A stretch of DNA of 64,000 nucleotides from the NCBI RefSeq assembly GCF_008084145.1, contig NZ_VSDO01000002.1, positions 1-64,000 on the forward strand, given 5' to 3'. Position 1 is the stretch's first letter. The number at the start of each line of letters is the position of its first letter. The translations under genes were made by a program, and so were the position numbers. The notes beneath the pieces are model-generated. The model was not told the DNA's origin. It saw only the letters and a list, made by a program, of their open reading frames with translations, and did no database searches. This DNA comes from Paenibacillus faecis (lineage in GTDB: Bacteria; Bacillota; Bacilli; Paenibacillales; Paenibacillaceae). This document shows positions 48,746-58,081 of this stretch, piece after piece.

Positions 48746-49813
48746 GTGGAGCCGTTCACCAAAAGCAAAGTGTTCCGTTATGCCGTCTGGGTGCTGTTGG
48801 GGCTGGTCATCCTTTATTTTGTATGGCTGCTCCGTCCTATGTTTACCGTGGTTTATGGATTTCTGAAAGCCATACTCTCCCCGTTTATCATCGCCATGAT
48901 CATCTCCTATGTCCTGAATCCCGTCGTCAGACTGCTGGGCGGACGGAAGGTGCCGAGAACGGTCGCGGTGTTGTTGATCTACGCGGTATTTTTGACCAGT
49001 CTGTCCGTGATCTTAATGAACGTCATCCCGATGTTTGTCGAGCAATTGGAGGAACTGGGGGAACATTTGCCCGAGCTGACGCTGCATACCCAGCAGTTGA
49101 TGAACCGTTGGGATAACACGCTTGTGCCGGGGAGTATCCGGATGGGGATGAACAACTGGTTTTTTCAATTCGAACAGCGGCTGGCGACGGCGATCTCGAG
49201 TTTTCTGAACAATATCGGAACTACGATCAGCGTCGTGTTTAACGCGTTCATCGTACCGTTTCTTATTTTTTACATGCTGAAGGATTTTGAAAATTTTGAA
49301 CGGATCATCCTGAAGTATTTGCCGAGATCGCGGAGGAAATCCATCGTGTCCCTGTTAAAAGAAATCGATGAAGCGCTCGGGAATTACGTCCGTGGACAAC
49401 TGTTGGTTTGCGTGATCATCGGCGTGCTTGCTTACATCGGATACGTCATCATCGGCATGCCCTTTGCGCTCCTGCTCGCCGGGGTGGTCGCCGTCTGCAA
49501 TATTATCCCTTACCTCGGCCCGTTCCTTGGAGCCGCCCCCGCCCTGGTGATGGCTACGACCATCTCCTGGAAAATGGTGCTCATGGTGCTGCTGGTAAAC
49601 ATGATTTGCCAAATGATCGAAAGCAACGTCATTTCGCCTCAGGTCGTGGGACGAAGCCTGCATTTGCATCCGATGCTGATCATTTTCGCCCTGCTGGTCG
49701 GGGGGGAAATCGGCGGCATTCCGGGGTTGGTGCTGGCGGTTCCTTTCTTTGCGGTGGGCAAGGTGGTCATTCAGCATTTCTACGCATATTACGTTAGAAG
49801 AAAGACCGTATAA
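48746..49813 (+). CDS. AI-2E-family transporter (YrrI-like)
   Basis: The 355-residue protein has eight predicted transmembrane segments of the TqsA/PerM family. Landmarks are LSPFIIAMIISYVLNPVVR, the loop with FVEQLEELGEHLP, the FIVPFLIFYMLKDFE segment, and GPFLGAAPALVMA. The family name comes from E. coli TqsA, and some members are Na+/H+ antiporters. The GTG at 48746 is preferred after GGGAGGGGG. An ATG eight codons earlier gives a less likely terminus. It precedes alaS as yrrI does in B. subtilis. Confidence 0.87.
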   Translation: MEPFTKSKVFRYAVWVLLGLVILYFVWLLRPMFTVVYGFLKAILSPFIIAMIISYVLNPVVRLLGGRKVPRTVAVLLIYAVFLTSLSVILMNVIPMFVEQLEELGEHLPELTLHTQQLMNRWDNTLVPGSIRMGMNNWFFQFEQRLATAISSFLNNIGTTISVVFNAFIVPFLIFYMLKDFENFERIILKYLPRSRRKSIVSLLKEIDEALGNYVRGQLLVCVIIGVLAYIGYVIIGMPFALLLAGVVAVCNIIPYLGPFLGAAPALVMATTISWKMVLMVLLVNMICQMIESNVISPQVVGRSLHLHPMLIIFALLVGGEIGGIPGLVLAVPFFAVGKVVIQHFYAYYVRRKTV

Positions 49814-49831
49814 GCTTAGGAATATCCTTGA

Positions 49832-49860
49832 TTGACAGCCTGTTTAACGCCTTATATACT
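49832..49860 (+). promoter_or_regulatory. Promoter of alaS
   Basis: TTGACA (49832-49837), a 17-base spacer and TATACT (49855-49860): a near-consensus sigma-A promoter upstream of the T-box. Confidence 0.85.
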
Positions 49861-49866
49861 ATTACT

Positions 49867-50180
49867 GATTGTTGGAATCGAAAAAAACGTTGACGAAATA
49901 AAGTATGTCCGTGCCCGATTTTCCCAGAGAAGGTGTTCCTTCGTTTCTCGGCGGCCAGCAGGCCGGTTTGAAGCGATTGGCTGAAAGAACCCGATAATCC
50001 CCGGACAGAAACGCTGATTTCCGAGTGCGAGGCCTAAAGCTCGCCGGGGGGTTCCCGTTACCGGACCGACAAAGGCGATCGCCTCTTTGCTGAAATGATC
50101 TTCGGATCAGAACGAAGGGAAGGGCGATAACCAGGGTGGTACCGCGAGACAATCGTCCCTGATCTTCAGGGGCGTTTTTC
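49867..50180 (+). promoter_or_regulatory. T-box leader of alaS
   Basis: The leader has the T-box core agggtggtaccgcgagac at 50133-50150 and a terminator cgtccctga/tcaggggcg (50154-50174) with TTTTT. The stem I region includes AAGTATG near 49898. Uncharged tRNA-Ala is the expected ligand because alaS follows. The specifier triplet was not assigned. Confidence 0.93.
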
Positions 50181-50244
50181 TATTTTTCGGGAGCTTTAAA
50201 GGCATGCAAGGTAAACATAAAATCAAAACGAGGAGGAAATATAA

Positions 50245-52869
50245 ATGAAAGCAAGTGAAATTCGCTCCAAGTGGTTGGAGTTTTTCGCCAGCAAGGGGCA
50301 TAAAATCGAGCCGAGCGCTTCGCTCGTGCCGCATAACGATCCGTCCCTGCTCTGGATCAACGCCGGAATGGCGCCTTTAAAGGCCTATTTTGACGGTCGG
50401 GTGAAGCCGGAGAATCCGCGGATCGCCAACTCGCAAAAATGCATCCGCACCAACGACATCGAGAATGTCGGAAAGACGCGGCGCCACCATACGTTTTTCG
50501 AGATGCTCGGCAACTTCTCCATCGGCGATTATTTCAAGGAGGAGACCATTACCTGGGCCTGGGAATTTCTGACCGGCAAGGAGTGGATCGGTTTTGATCC
50601 GGAACGGCTGTCCGTGACGGTGTACCCGGAAGACGAGGAAGCGTACAAGCTGTGGAATGAAAAGATCGGCATTCCCGCCGAGCGCATCATTAAGCTGGAG
50701 GATAACTTCTGGGATATCGGCGAAGGCCCATGCGGTCCGTGTACCGAAATTTTCTATGACCGCGGCGAGGCGTACGGCGATCTGTCCGATCCGGAGTGCT
50801 ATCCGGGCGGAGAAAACGAACGGTTCCTCGAAGTATGGAATCTGGTATTCTCGCAGTTCAACCATAACAAGGACGGCAGCTACACGCCGCTTCCGAACAA
50901 AAACATCGATACGGGCGCGGGCCTGGAACGTTTTGCTTCGATCCTGCAAAACGTGAATTCCAACTTTGACACCGATCTGTTCCAGCCAATTATCGCCAAG
51001 ACGGCCGCCCTGGCTAAGGTAACCTATGGCACGAACGAAGAAACGGACGTCGCTTTAAAAGTGATTGCCGACCATATCCGTACGGTCACTTTTGCCGTCT
51101 CCGACGGGGTCCTTCCTTCCAACGAAGGGCGCGGCTACGTTATCCGCCGTTTGTTGCGGCGCGCTGTGCGTTACGGCAAATTGATCGGCTTGGATAAGCC
51201 GTTCATGTTCCAGCTCGTGGAGACCGTGGGCGAGATTATGGGTTCGTACTACGGCGATATCGTGACGAAACGCGAATTTATCGAAAAGGTCATCCACTCC
51301 GAGGAAGAGCGGTTCCATGAAACGCTGACGGACGGACTGGCTATCCTGGCCGAAATGAGCTCGGAAGCCAAAGCGGCTGGACGGACGCAGATCAGCGGCC
51401 CGGACGCTTTCAAATTATACGACACTTATGGGTTCCCGCTGGATTTGACGGAGGATTTTGCGGCGGAGCACGGGCTCACGGTGGATCGGGAAGGCTTTGA
51501 GGCGGCGATGGAAGAGCAGCGCGAGCGCGCCCGTTCCGCTCGGAACGACAGCGGCAGCATGAAGGTGCAGGGCGGAGTCCTTTCCGATTTTACGACTAAA
51601 ACGGATTTCGTTGGATATAATGAGCTTGAAGTTACAACCGAGATCGTCGCTCTGATCTCGGAGGATCAATTTGTCGAGGTGCTGCGCGCCGGCGAATCGG
51701 GGCAGGTGATTTTGGCCCGCACGCCATTTTACGCGGAAAGCGGCGGTCAGGTGAGCGACCGGGGGACGATCTCCGGCGAATCGGGAACCGCGGCGGTGCA
51801 GGGGCTGTTCAAGGCGCCTCATGGACAGCATGTCCATCAGGTGAGCGTTACTTCCGGCGAGCTTCGAAGCGGCGCGAAGGTGAAAGCGGAAGTGAACCGG
51901 GAGATGCGCCGGGATATCGTGAAGAACCATACGGCGACCCACTTGCTGCACAAGGCGCTCAAAGAAACGCTGGGCGAGCATGTCAATCAAGCCGGGTCCC
52001 TGGTCGAACCGCAGCGGCTGCGCTTTGACTTCTCGCATCTGGGCAGCATTTCGCCGGAAGAGTTGGCCGAAATCGAGCGCCGCGTCAATGAGCAGATCTG
52101 GAACGCCCTCGATGTCGTCATCGAACTGAAACCGATCGATGAGGCGAAGGCGATGGGGGCTATGGCGCTGTTCGGCGAGAAATACGGCGATATCGTCCGC
52201 GTCGTTCAAGTCGGCGAGTACAGCCTGGAGCTGTGCGGCGGCTGTCATGTCAACAACACGGCGGAAATCGGCCTCTTCAAGCTGGTGAGCGAGAGCGGAA
52301 TCGGGTCCGGCGTGCGGCGCATCGAGGCCGTAACCGGCCGCGGAGCGTACCTCTTTATGGATGGCCAGCTTGACCTGTTGAAACAAGCGGCCGCCCAGTT
52401 AAAGGCCAATCTGGGCGACGTGCCTAAGCGTATCGACGCTTTATACGCTCAGCTTAAGGAGCTCAGCCGCGAGAACGAATCGCTGCAGGGCAAGCTCAGC
52501 GCCATCGAAGCCGGCGAGTTGACGGACAAAGTAGTCTCCGTCGGCGCGACGAAGCTTCTCTCCGCCAAGGTTCAAGCCGGAAGCATGGATGCGCTGCGCG
52601 GGCTGGCGGACGAGTTGAAGGCGAAGCTGCCGGATGCGGTGATCGTTCTGGGTGCGGCGATGGACGACAAGGTGAACTTCGTCGTGGTTGTTCCGCAGGA
52701 TGAAGTGAAGCGGGGACTTCACGCCGGGAAGCTTGTCAAGGAAGTCGCCGCCGTTTGCGGCGGAGGCGGAGGCGGGCGCCCCGATATGGCGCAGGCCGGC
52801 GGGAAGGACAGCTCTAAGCTGGACGAAGCCTTGAAATTGCCGGAGCAATGGATTTCCGCGCAGGCCTAA
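50245..52869 (+). CDS. alaS: Alanyl-tRNA synthetase
   Basis: The 874-residue enzyme has the class II core ([39 protein letters not shown]-like region absent), an editing domain with [11 protein letters not shown] and [13 protein letters not shown], and a C-terminal DHHA1 domain with [14 protein letters not shown]. The editing-site His and Cys (HxxxH and CxxxH) are intact. GAGGAGGAAAT precedes the ATG. Confidence 0.97.
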   Translation: MKASEIRSKWLEFFASKGHKIEPSASLVPHNDPSLLWINAGMAPLKAYFDGRVKPENPRIANSQKCIRTNDIENVGKTRRHHTFFEMLGNFSIGDYFKEETITWAWEFLTGKEWIGFDPERLSVTVYPEDEEAYKLWNEKIGIPAERIIKLEDNFWDIGEGPCGPCTEIFYDRGEAYGDLSDPECYPGGENERFLEVWNLVFSQFNHNKDGSYTPLPNKNIDTGAGLERFASILQNVNSNFDTDLFQPIIAKTAALAKVTYGTNEETDVALKVIADHIRTVTFAVSDGVLPSNEGRGYVIRRLLRRAVRYGKLIGLDKPFMFQLVETVGEIMGSYYGDIVTKREFIEKVIHSEEERFHETLTDGLAILAEMSSEAKAAGRTQISGPDAFKLYDTYGFPLDLTEDFAAEHGLTVDREGFEAAMEEQRERARSARNDSGSMKVQGGVLSDFTTKTDFVGYNELEVTTEIVALISEDQFVEVLRAGESGQVILARTPFYAESGGQVSDRGTISGESGTAAVQGLFKAPHGQHVHQVSVTSGELRSGAKVKAEVNREMRRDIVKNHTATHLLHKALKETLGEHVNQAGSLVEPQRLRFDFSHLGSISPEELAEIERRVNEQIWNALDVVIELKPIDEAKAMGAMALFGEKYGDIVRVVQVGEYSLELCGGCHVNNTAEIGLFKLVSESGIGSGVRRIEAVTGRGAYLFMDGQLDLLKQAAAQLKANLGDVPKRIDALYAQLKELSRENESLQGKLSAIEAGELTDKVVSVGATKLLSAKVQAGSMDALRGLADELKAKLPDAVIVLGAAMDDKVNFVVVVPQDEVKRGLHAGKLVKEVAAVCGGGGGGRPDMAQAGGKDSSKLDEALKLPEQWISAQA

Positions 52870-52935
52870 AATTCTTGTTTTTTTCTCAAATATGTAAACG
52901 GGATTATCCAAAATTTCCTTATGGGGCCCATGATA

Positions 52936-52944
52936 TGGTATAGT
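52936..52944 (+). promoter_or_regulatory. Extended -10 promoter of ireB
   Basis: TG-g-TATAGT lies about 60 bases before ireB. No clear -35 is visible. No terminator hairpin is seen between alaS and this site. Confidence 0.45.
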
Positions 52945-53003
52945 AAATACAGGAAGAACATCAGCCGGACAATGGCGCCGGTCTGAAGAAGCGAGGTGTC
53001 ATC

Positions 53004-53264
53004 ATGGACTCCATGGATAAAACCGTTAAGTTTAACGTTGCCGGCGACGAACAGGAAGCGTCGGCGAAGGAAATTCTTCTTGCGGTTTATGAGGCGCTGC
53101 AAGAGAAGGATTATAATCCGATTAACCAGATGGTCGGTTATTTATTGTCGGGAGACCCGGCCTATATTCCGCGCCACAACAACGCAAGAAGCCTGATTCG
53201 CAAGAAAGAGCGCGATGAGCTGATCGAAGAGCTGGTCAGATATTATCTTGCAGGCCATCGTTAG
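53004..53264 (+). CDS. ireB: IreB-family regulatory phosphoprotein
   Basis: The 86-residue protein matches the IreB/YrzL (DUF965) family: [30 protein letters not shown] and [23 protein letters not shown] C-terminus (here [20 protein letters not shown]). In Enterococcus IreB is a substrate of the IreK kinase and affects cephalosporin resistance. The N-terminal Thr is the likely phosphosite. The alaS-ireB-ruvX order is conserved in Bacillus. Confidence 0.93.
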   Translation: MDSMDKTVKFNVAGDEQEASAKEILLAVYEALQEKDYNPINQMVGYLLSGDPAYIPRHNNARSLIRKKERDELIEELVRYYLAGHR

Positions 53265-53272
53265 GAGATTGC

Positions 53273-53689
53273 ATGAAAATTTTAGGGTTGGATTACGGGG
53301 ATCGGCGGATCGGCGTCGCGGTGAGCGACGCCTTTGGCTGGACCGCCCAGGGCCTTACGGTTATTGAACGCCGGCGTGAAGGCGGCGAACTTGACCGGAT
53401 CGCCGAACTGGTATCCGAGCATGAAGTCGAGGAAGTCGTCGTTGGGCTTCCGAAGAACATGAACGGCAGTGTGGGACCCCGAGGTGAAATATGCATGGCC
53501 TTTGCCGAGGAACTGAAGACGCGTCTTCAGATTCCCGTTCATTTATGGGATGAGCGTTTAACTACGGTATCCGCGCAGCGTACGCTGATCGAAGCGGATG
53601 TCAGCAGGAAGAAGCGCAAAGGGGTCGTCGACAAGATGGCCGCAAGTTTGATTCTGCAAAATTATTTGGACTCGAAGAGTCAAAGGTGA
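53273..53689 (+). CDS. ruvX: YqgF/RuvX Holliday-junction-resolvase-like protein
   Basis: The 138-residue RNase H-fold protein begins MKILGLDYGDRRIGVAVSDA. VVGLPKNMNGSVG and WDERLTTVSA hold the acidic active-site residues. In E. coli YqgF acts in 16S rRNA 5' maturation. It follows ireB by eight bases. Confidence 0.94.
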   Translation: MKILGLDYGDRRIGVAVSDAFGWTAQGLTVIERRREGGELDRIAELVSEHEVEEVVVGLPKNMNGSVGPRGEICMAFAEELKTRLQIPVHLWDERLTTVSAQRTLIEADVSRKKRKGVVDKMAASLILQNYLDSKSQR

Positions 53690-53701
53690 GGGTGATCACA
53701 C

Positions 53702-54019
53702 ATGTCTAAAGATCGTATCGGCCATGAAGAAGAACCGGAAATTATTTATATCCCCGACGAAGAGGGCAATGAAGAAGAATTCGAAGTCATCATGAAATTC
53801 GAAGTCGACGGTTCGGACGCGAAGTATATGATGGTCGTTCCTCTGGATTCCGCCGAGCAAGGAGAGGACGAGAGCGAAGAAGTATACGCATTCCGTTACG
53901 AGGAAGACGGGGATGACCTGAAGCTGTACACGATCGAAAGCGATGAAGAATGGGAAATCGTCGAGGAAACCTTCAATACGCTGATCGATGAGTTTGACGG
54001 GGAGGATGACCGTGACTGA
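53702..54019 (+). CDS. DUF1292 protein (YrzB-like)
   Basis: The 105-residue, very acidic protein has the DUF1292 pattern: IIYIPDEEGNEEEFEVIMKF, YMMVVPLD, and YAFRYEEDGDDLKLYTIESD. Function unknown. Position after ruvX is that of B. subtilis yrzB. Its end overlaps the next gene. Confidence 0.88.
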   Translation: MSKDRIGHEEEPEIIYIPDEEGNEEEFEVIMKFEVDGSDAKYMMVVPLDSAEQGEDESEEVYAFRYEEDGDDLKLYTIESDEEWEIVEETFNTLIDEFDGEDDRD

Positions 54020-54314
54020 GTTTTCCGCAGATCAGGTTGTTTGGTCCACGCGTGTTCAAGACGCCTTCGGTCCATTAGTCGAATTGGAAGACGAAGAGGG
54101 CAAAGTATCCTACTACAACGTTGAGAAGGAATTTCAAATCGCCGGCTCTACGTATGTGGTCCTTCGCCTTGAGAACGGCGGAGCCGACGACGAACCCGAA
54201 ATTTTGAAACTGGTCGCTACCGCGGACGGTTCGCTGGAACTCGTTACCATCGACGATGACGAGGAATGGGAGAACGTATCGGAGCTGTACGATGAATTGA
54301 CCTTCCCGGAATAG
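54012..54314 (+). CDS. Second DUF1292-type protein
   Basis: The 100-residue acidic protein has the same plan as the preceding one: FGPLVELEDEEGKVSYYNVE, STYVVLRLENGGADDEPEIL and ELVTIDDDEEWENVSELYDE. It is more distant from the usual YrzB pattern. GTG 54012 is preferred because GGGGAGG lies six bases upstream. Its start lies inside the previous gene's last codons, so the pair is coupled and probably arose by duplication. Confidence 0.8.
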   Translation: MTEFSADQVVWSTRVQDAFGPLVELEDEEGKVSYYNVEKEFQIAGSTYVVLRLENGGADDEPEILKLVATADGSLELVTIDDDEEWENVSELYDELTFPE

Positions 54315-54357
54315 ACCGGGGAGGTCGGATTGTGTTACTATAGATCGGAACCAAGAA

Positions 54358-54380
54358 AGGGCGGGATAACCGCTCTTTTT
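54358..54380 (+). terminator. Intrinsic terminator before mltG
   Basis: The stem agggcgg/ccgctct has a five-base loop and is followed by TTTTG. Confidence 0.75.
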
Positions 54381-54422
54381 GAATTGTTCTCATATTTACG
54401 GAAACGAATAGGGGTTGAGTGA

Positions 54423-55475
54423 TTGAAGAAGGGGTTAAAATGGCTGATGTCGCTCCTCGCGGTGGCGGTTGTTGTTGCCGCTGCGGGAGGAGTTTATATC
54501 TATAACGGAATGCAGCCGATGAAACCGTCGGACAAGCCCGTCAAGCTGACGATCGCACCCGGGACGGGTACGGGAGGAATCGCGGATCTGCTGGAGGATC
54601 GGGGACTGATCAAAAATTCCTTTCTCTTTCTTTCCTATCTGAAATGGAAAACCGAAGGCGGCCGCTTTCAGGCGGGGACTTATGAGCTGACGCCGGGCGT
54701 GACTTACGACGAAATCATCGCCAAGCTCAATCGGGGGGACGTAGTGGCGGAAGAGATGATCCGATTTACGATTCCGGAAGGCTTTACCGTCGAGCAAATG
54801 GCGGACAGACTGGCCGAGCAGGGGATTGCGGACAAGGAAGCTTTCTTGAACTTGGCGAAGACGCCGGCAGAGATTCATAACGCCTTGTTGGCGGATCTTC
54901 CGGAGGGAAATGAGCTGAATTACAAGCTCGAGGGCTACCTGTTCCCCGAAACGTACGAGATGAAGAAAGGCAGTACGGAAGCGGATATCGTGCAGCGGAT
55001 GTTTGAAGAAACGGAAAACCGCCTTGACCAAATTCCGAATTTCCGCGAGAAGCTGACCCAGCGGGGAGTCGATTTAAATGAGCTGATGACGGTGGCATCG
55101 CTGGTGGAACGCGAAGTCGTCGTCGATTCCGAACGGGCCCTTGTGGCCGGCGTGATCTATAACCGGTTGGCCAAGGGGATGAAGCTGGAAATCGATGCGA
55201 CGGTGCAGTATTTGCTCGGAAAACCGAAGGAAAGACTCCTGCACTCCGATTTGCGGAGCGTGGATAGCCCTTATAATACTTATTTATACGAAGGGCTGCC
55301 CCCGGGCCCGATTGCGGCTCCCAGCCTGAAATCGATCGAGGCCGCTTTGGAGCCGAAAGCATCCGAGTATTTGTTTTATGTGACCAAAAAGGACGGCAGC
55401 GGAGAGCATCTGTTTGCCAAAATGTATAAAGAGCATCTGAAGAACATCGAGAAAAGCAAGGCTACGGCCAAATAA
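54423..55475 (+). CDS. mltG: Endolytic murein transglycosylase MltG
   Basis: MltG cuts nascent glycan strands in the membrane and sets their length. The 350-residue protein has an N-terminal transmembrane helix (residues about 7-28), a LysM-like region (KLTIAPGTGTGGIADLLEDR), and the YceG domain with LEGYLFPETYEM. The catalytic Glu is E229 in ASLVEREVVVDSER, and YNTYLYEGLPPGPI follows. TTG start after AGGGG. In B. subtilis yrrL is followed by an O-methyltransferase gene (yrrM), which is missing here. Confidence 0.95.
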   Translation: MKKGLKWLMSLLAVAVVVAAAGGVYIYNGMQPMKPSDKPVKLTIAPGTGTGGIADLLEDRGLIKNSFLFLSYLKWKTEGGRFQAGTYELTPGVTYDEIIAKLNRGDVVAEEMIRFTIPEGFTVEQMADRLAEQGIADKEAFLNLAKTPAEIHNALLADLPEGNELNYKLEGYLFPETYEMKKGSTEADIVQRMFEETENRLDQIPNFREKLTQRGVDLNELMTVASLVEREVVVDSERALVAGVIYNRLAKGMKLEIDATVQYLLGKPKERLLHSDLRSVDSPYNTYLYEGLPPGPIAAPSLKSIEAALEPKASEYLFYVTKKDGSGEHLFAKMYKEHLKNIEKSKATAK

Positions 55476-55490
55476 CTGGGGTGGATAATC

Positions 55491-56423
55491 ATGGGGTACA
55501 AACCGGAACTGCTCGTTCCCGCAGGTTCATTAGCGGAGATCGGGGCCTATCTTGAGGCAGGGGCGGACGCCGTCTTAATCGGCGAGACCCGATACGGCAT
55601 GCGCTTGCCCGGAGATATCCGGGCAAATGAGGTCGCAGAGGCGGTCCAGCTTGGCCATAAGCACGGTGCCAAGGTTTACGTCAGCGTCAACAAACTGCTG
55701 CATAACGACCAATTGGAGGAACTGCGCGATTATGTCAAGGCGCTTGGCGAGGCCGGCGTGGACGCGATTCAGTTCGGCGATCCCGCCGTGCTACAAGCGG
55801 TACGTGAGCTTGCCCCGCAAATCGCATTACACTGGAATGCCGAAATGACCTCGACGAACTACTCGACCGCGAACTACTGGGGGAGTAAAGGAGCTACCCG
55901 CGCCGTACTGGCCCGCGAGCTGAACATGGACGAGATTACGGAAATGCAGCCTCACCTGCAGGTCGAGGCGGAGGTACAGGTTCACGGAATGACGAATATC
56001 TACCATTCCAAACGCCGGCTGGTCCAGAGCTATATGATGCATCAGGGACGACCGGTAGAGGGCGGCGATCTGGGGAAAGAGCGCGGGTTGTTCCTCATCG
56101 AGGCGGAACGGAAAGAAGAGAAATTTCCGATTTACGAGGATGACAACGGTACGCATATTATGAGCTCGGACGATATATGTATTTTGGAAGACCTGCATGT
56201 ATTGCTGGCGGCCGGTGTGGCGAGTTTCAAAATCGAAACCCTGCTCAAAAGTCCGGCATACAACAAAGTGGTCATTCAAGCTTACCGCAAGGCGATCGAC
56301 GCGTACATCGCGGACCCCGACCAGTATGAAATGGACGAGGCCTGGATCGAGAGCATCCGCCGGGTCCAAGATCCGGAGCGGGAATTGTCTTTTGGCTTTT
56401 TCTACAAAGAACAGGTTTATTGA
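55491..56423 (+). CDS. U32-family peptidase-like protein (TrhP1/YrrN-like)
   Basis: The 310-residue TIM-barrel protein of family U32 begins ELLVPAGSLAEIGAYLEAGADAV. It has the family block ELNMDEITEMQP and VHGMTNIYHSKRRL. The U32 proteins YrrN/YrrO (TrhP) hydroxylate U34 of tRNA rather than cleave protein in B. subtilis. This shorter member lacks the CSSYSGRC-type Cys motif present in the next gene, so the two probably work as a pair. Confidence 0.88.
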   Translation: MGYKPELLVPAGSLAEIGAYLEAGADAVLIGETRYGMRLPGDIRANEVAEAVQLGHKHGAKVYVSVNKLLHNDQLEELRDYVKALGEAGVDAIQFGDPAVLQAVRELAPQIALHWNAEMTSTNYSTANYWGSKGATRAVLARELNMDEITEMQPHLQVEAEVQVHGMTNIYHSKRRLVQSYMMHQGRPVEGGDLGKERGLFLIEAERKEEKFPIYEDDNGTHIMSSDDICILEDLHVLLAAGVASFKIETLLKSPAYNKVVIQAYRKAIDAYIADPDQYEMDEAWIESIRRVQDPERELSFGFFYKEQVY

Positions 56424-56471
56424 TCATTCGCATGCATCGCCATGCATAATCACGCAAAGAGGTGAACGAAG

Positions 56472-57806
56472 ATGCAAACCGCGGAGAAACATATCCGGAA
56501 ATACACGGGAAAACGTTACCGTTTGGAGAAGCCCGAGCTGCTTGCGCCGGCAGGCAATCTCGAGAAACTGAAATTCGCGATACATTATGGGGCGGATGCC
56601 GTGTATATCGGAGGACAGAAATATGGCCTTCGTTCCAATGCCGATAATTTCAGCTTTGAGGAAATGCGCGAAGGGGTCGAATTTGCCAAAAAATACGGTG
56701 CCAAAGTGTTCGTGGCAACTAATATTTATGCGCATAACGAGGATTTGGCGGGGATTGAGGAGTATCTGCGCAACCTGTATGACGCGGGGATTTCCGCCGT
56801 TATCGTCGCCGATCCGATCATCGTGGATACGGCCCGGCGGGCGGTTCCCGGCTTGGAGGTGCATCTCAGCACCCAGCAATCGACGGTGAATTGGCAGGCC
56901 GTCAAGTTCTGGAAGGAAGAAGGTCTCCCGCGCGTCGTTCTCGGCCGCGAAACGAGCCTGGAAGAGATCGAGGAGATTAAGAAGCACGTCGATATTGAAA
57001 TTGAAGCTTTCATTCACGGGGCGATGTGTTCTTCTTATTCGGGACGCTGTGTTCTGTCGAATCATTTTACCGACCGGGATTCGAACCGGGGCGGCTGTTG
57101 CCAATCCTGTCGCTGGAAATACGACCTGTTCGAAGATGGCCGTCCGGACGAGGCATGGATTTCCGAAGAGGAAGCGATGGGAGATCCCGTGCTGCAGCAG
57201 TTCCAGCTTGGGGTAAACCAGCTGCCGCTATTCGATGAGCAGGACAACGCCTTCACGATGGGGTCGAAGGATCTATGCATGATCGAACATATCCCCGATC
57301 TGATCGACGTCGGTGTGGACAGCTTCAAGATCGAAGGGCGGATGAAATCGATCCACTACGTGGCCACGGTCGTTAACGTTTATCGCCAGGCGATCGATGC
57401 CTACATGGACGATCCGGAAAATTACGTATTGAAGCCGGAGTGGGTCGAGGAGATCAACAAGGCGGCGAATCGTCCGCTCAATACCGGGTTTTTCTATGAT
57501 ACTCCCGATCACGAGGACCATATTTACGAGCCGGAGGAGAAGGCCGCGCCTTACGATTTTGCCGGCCTGGTTATGGATTATGACGCGGACACCGGCATGG
57601 CCGTCATCCAGCAGCGCAATCACTTTAAGCCCGGCCAGGAAGTGGAATTCTTCGGCCCGGGCGGCACGTTCTTTAAGCAGACCGTTACCGCGATTTGGGA
57701 CGAAGACGGCAATGAATTGGACGCGGCCCGGCATCCGCTGCAAAAAGTGAAAATTAAGGTGGATCAGCCGGTTTCCTATTTCGATATGATGCGTAAAAAG
57801 AAATAA
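56472..57806 (+). CDS. U32-family tRNA hydroxylation protein (TrhP2/YrrO-like)
   Basis: The 444-residue protein has the full U32 signature: PELLAPAGNLEKLKFAIHYG, the Cys-rich EAFIHGAMCSSYSGRCVLSN, and GGCCQSCRWKY, whose Cys residues are expected to bind Fe-S or prephenate-linked cofactors. DSFKIEGRMKSIHYVA and a C-terminal beta domain of about 80 residues follow. AAAGAGGTGA precedes the ATG. It is operonic with the shorter U32 gene. Confidence 0.92.
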   Translation: MQTAEKHIRKYTGKRYRLEKPELLAPAGNLEKLKFAIHYGADAVYIGGQKYGLRSNADNFSFEEMREGVEFAKKYGAKVFVATNIYAHNEDLAGIEEYLRNLYDAGISAVIVADPIIVDTARRAVPGLEVHLSTQQSTVNWQAVKFWKEEGLPRVVLGRETSLEEIEEIKKHVDIEIEAFIHGAMCSSYSGRCVLSNHFTDRDSNRGGCCQSCRWKYDLFEDGRPDEAWISEEEAMGDPVLQQFQLGVNQLPLFDEQDNAFTMGSKDLCMIEHIPDLIDVGVDSFKIEGRMKSIHYVATVVNVYRQAIDAYMDDPENYVLKPEWVEEINKAANRPLNTGFFYDTPDHEDHIYEPEEKAAPYDFAGLVMDYDADTGMAVIQQRNHFKPGQEVEFFGPGGTFFKQTVTAIWDEDGNELDAARHPLQKVKIKVDQPVSYFDMMRKKK

Positions 57807-57824
57807 ATGGGTGTAAATTCTACG

Positions 57825-57861
57825 AAAGCCTGGGGAGTTGAAGAACTCTCCGGCTTTTTTT
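57825..57861 (+). terminator. Intrinsic terminator after the U32 genes
   Basis: The stem agcctggggagtt/aactctccggct has a gaag loop and is followed by seven T residues. Confidence 0.88.
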
Positions 57862-57926
57862 GTCTTGTCCGAATTAGGCCAAAAGTCCCTTTTTTAAGAT
57901 TCGCCTTCATTTTTCTCATTAAAATT

Positions 57927-57954
57927 TAAATTCATGGCTGGATTATGCCGATAT
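57927..57954 (+). promoter_or_regulatory. Sigma-D-type (flagellar) promoter of the chemoreceptor gene
   Basis: TAAA (57927-57930), a 16-base spacer and GCCGATAT (57947-57954) reproduce the B. subtilis sigma-D consensus TAAA-N14-16-GCCGATAT. The 3' half is exact. A leader of about 120 bases with a ccacaa/tttgtgg hairpin follows before the gene. Confidence 0.8.
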
Positions 57955-58081
57955 TAAAGAGGAGATGCTTGCTTGCCGTCGAATGATGTAAGTGACGCGA
58001 AATGTTAAGTAGACGTAAAAAGTAAGACCACAAGCCTAGGTTTGTGGGTGCAACAACTAATCTAAGCGGTGGGTGATGGAA

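Noticed and set aside
57955..58075. Cyclic-di-GMP riboswitch in the chemoreceptor leader
   Set aside because: The conserved GEMM bases and tetraloop-receptor pattern are absent. Only one simple hairpin is visible.
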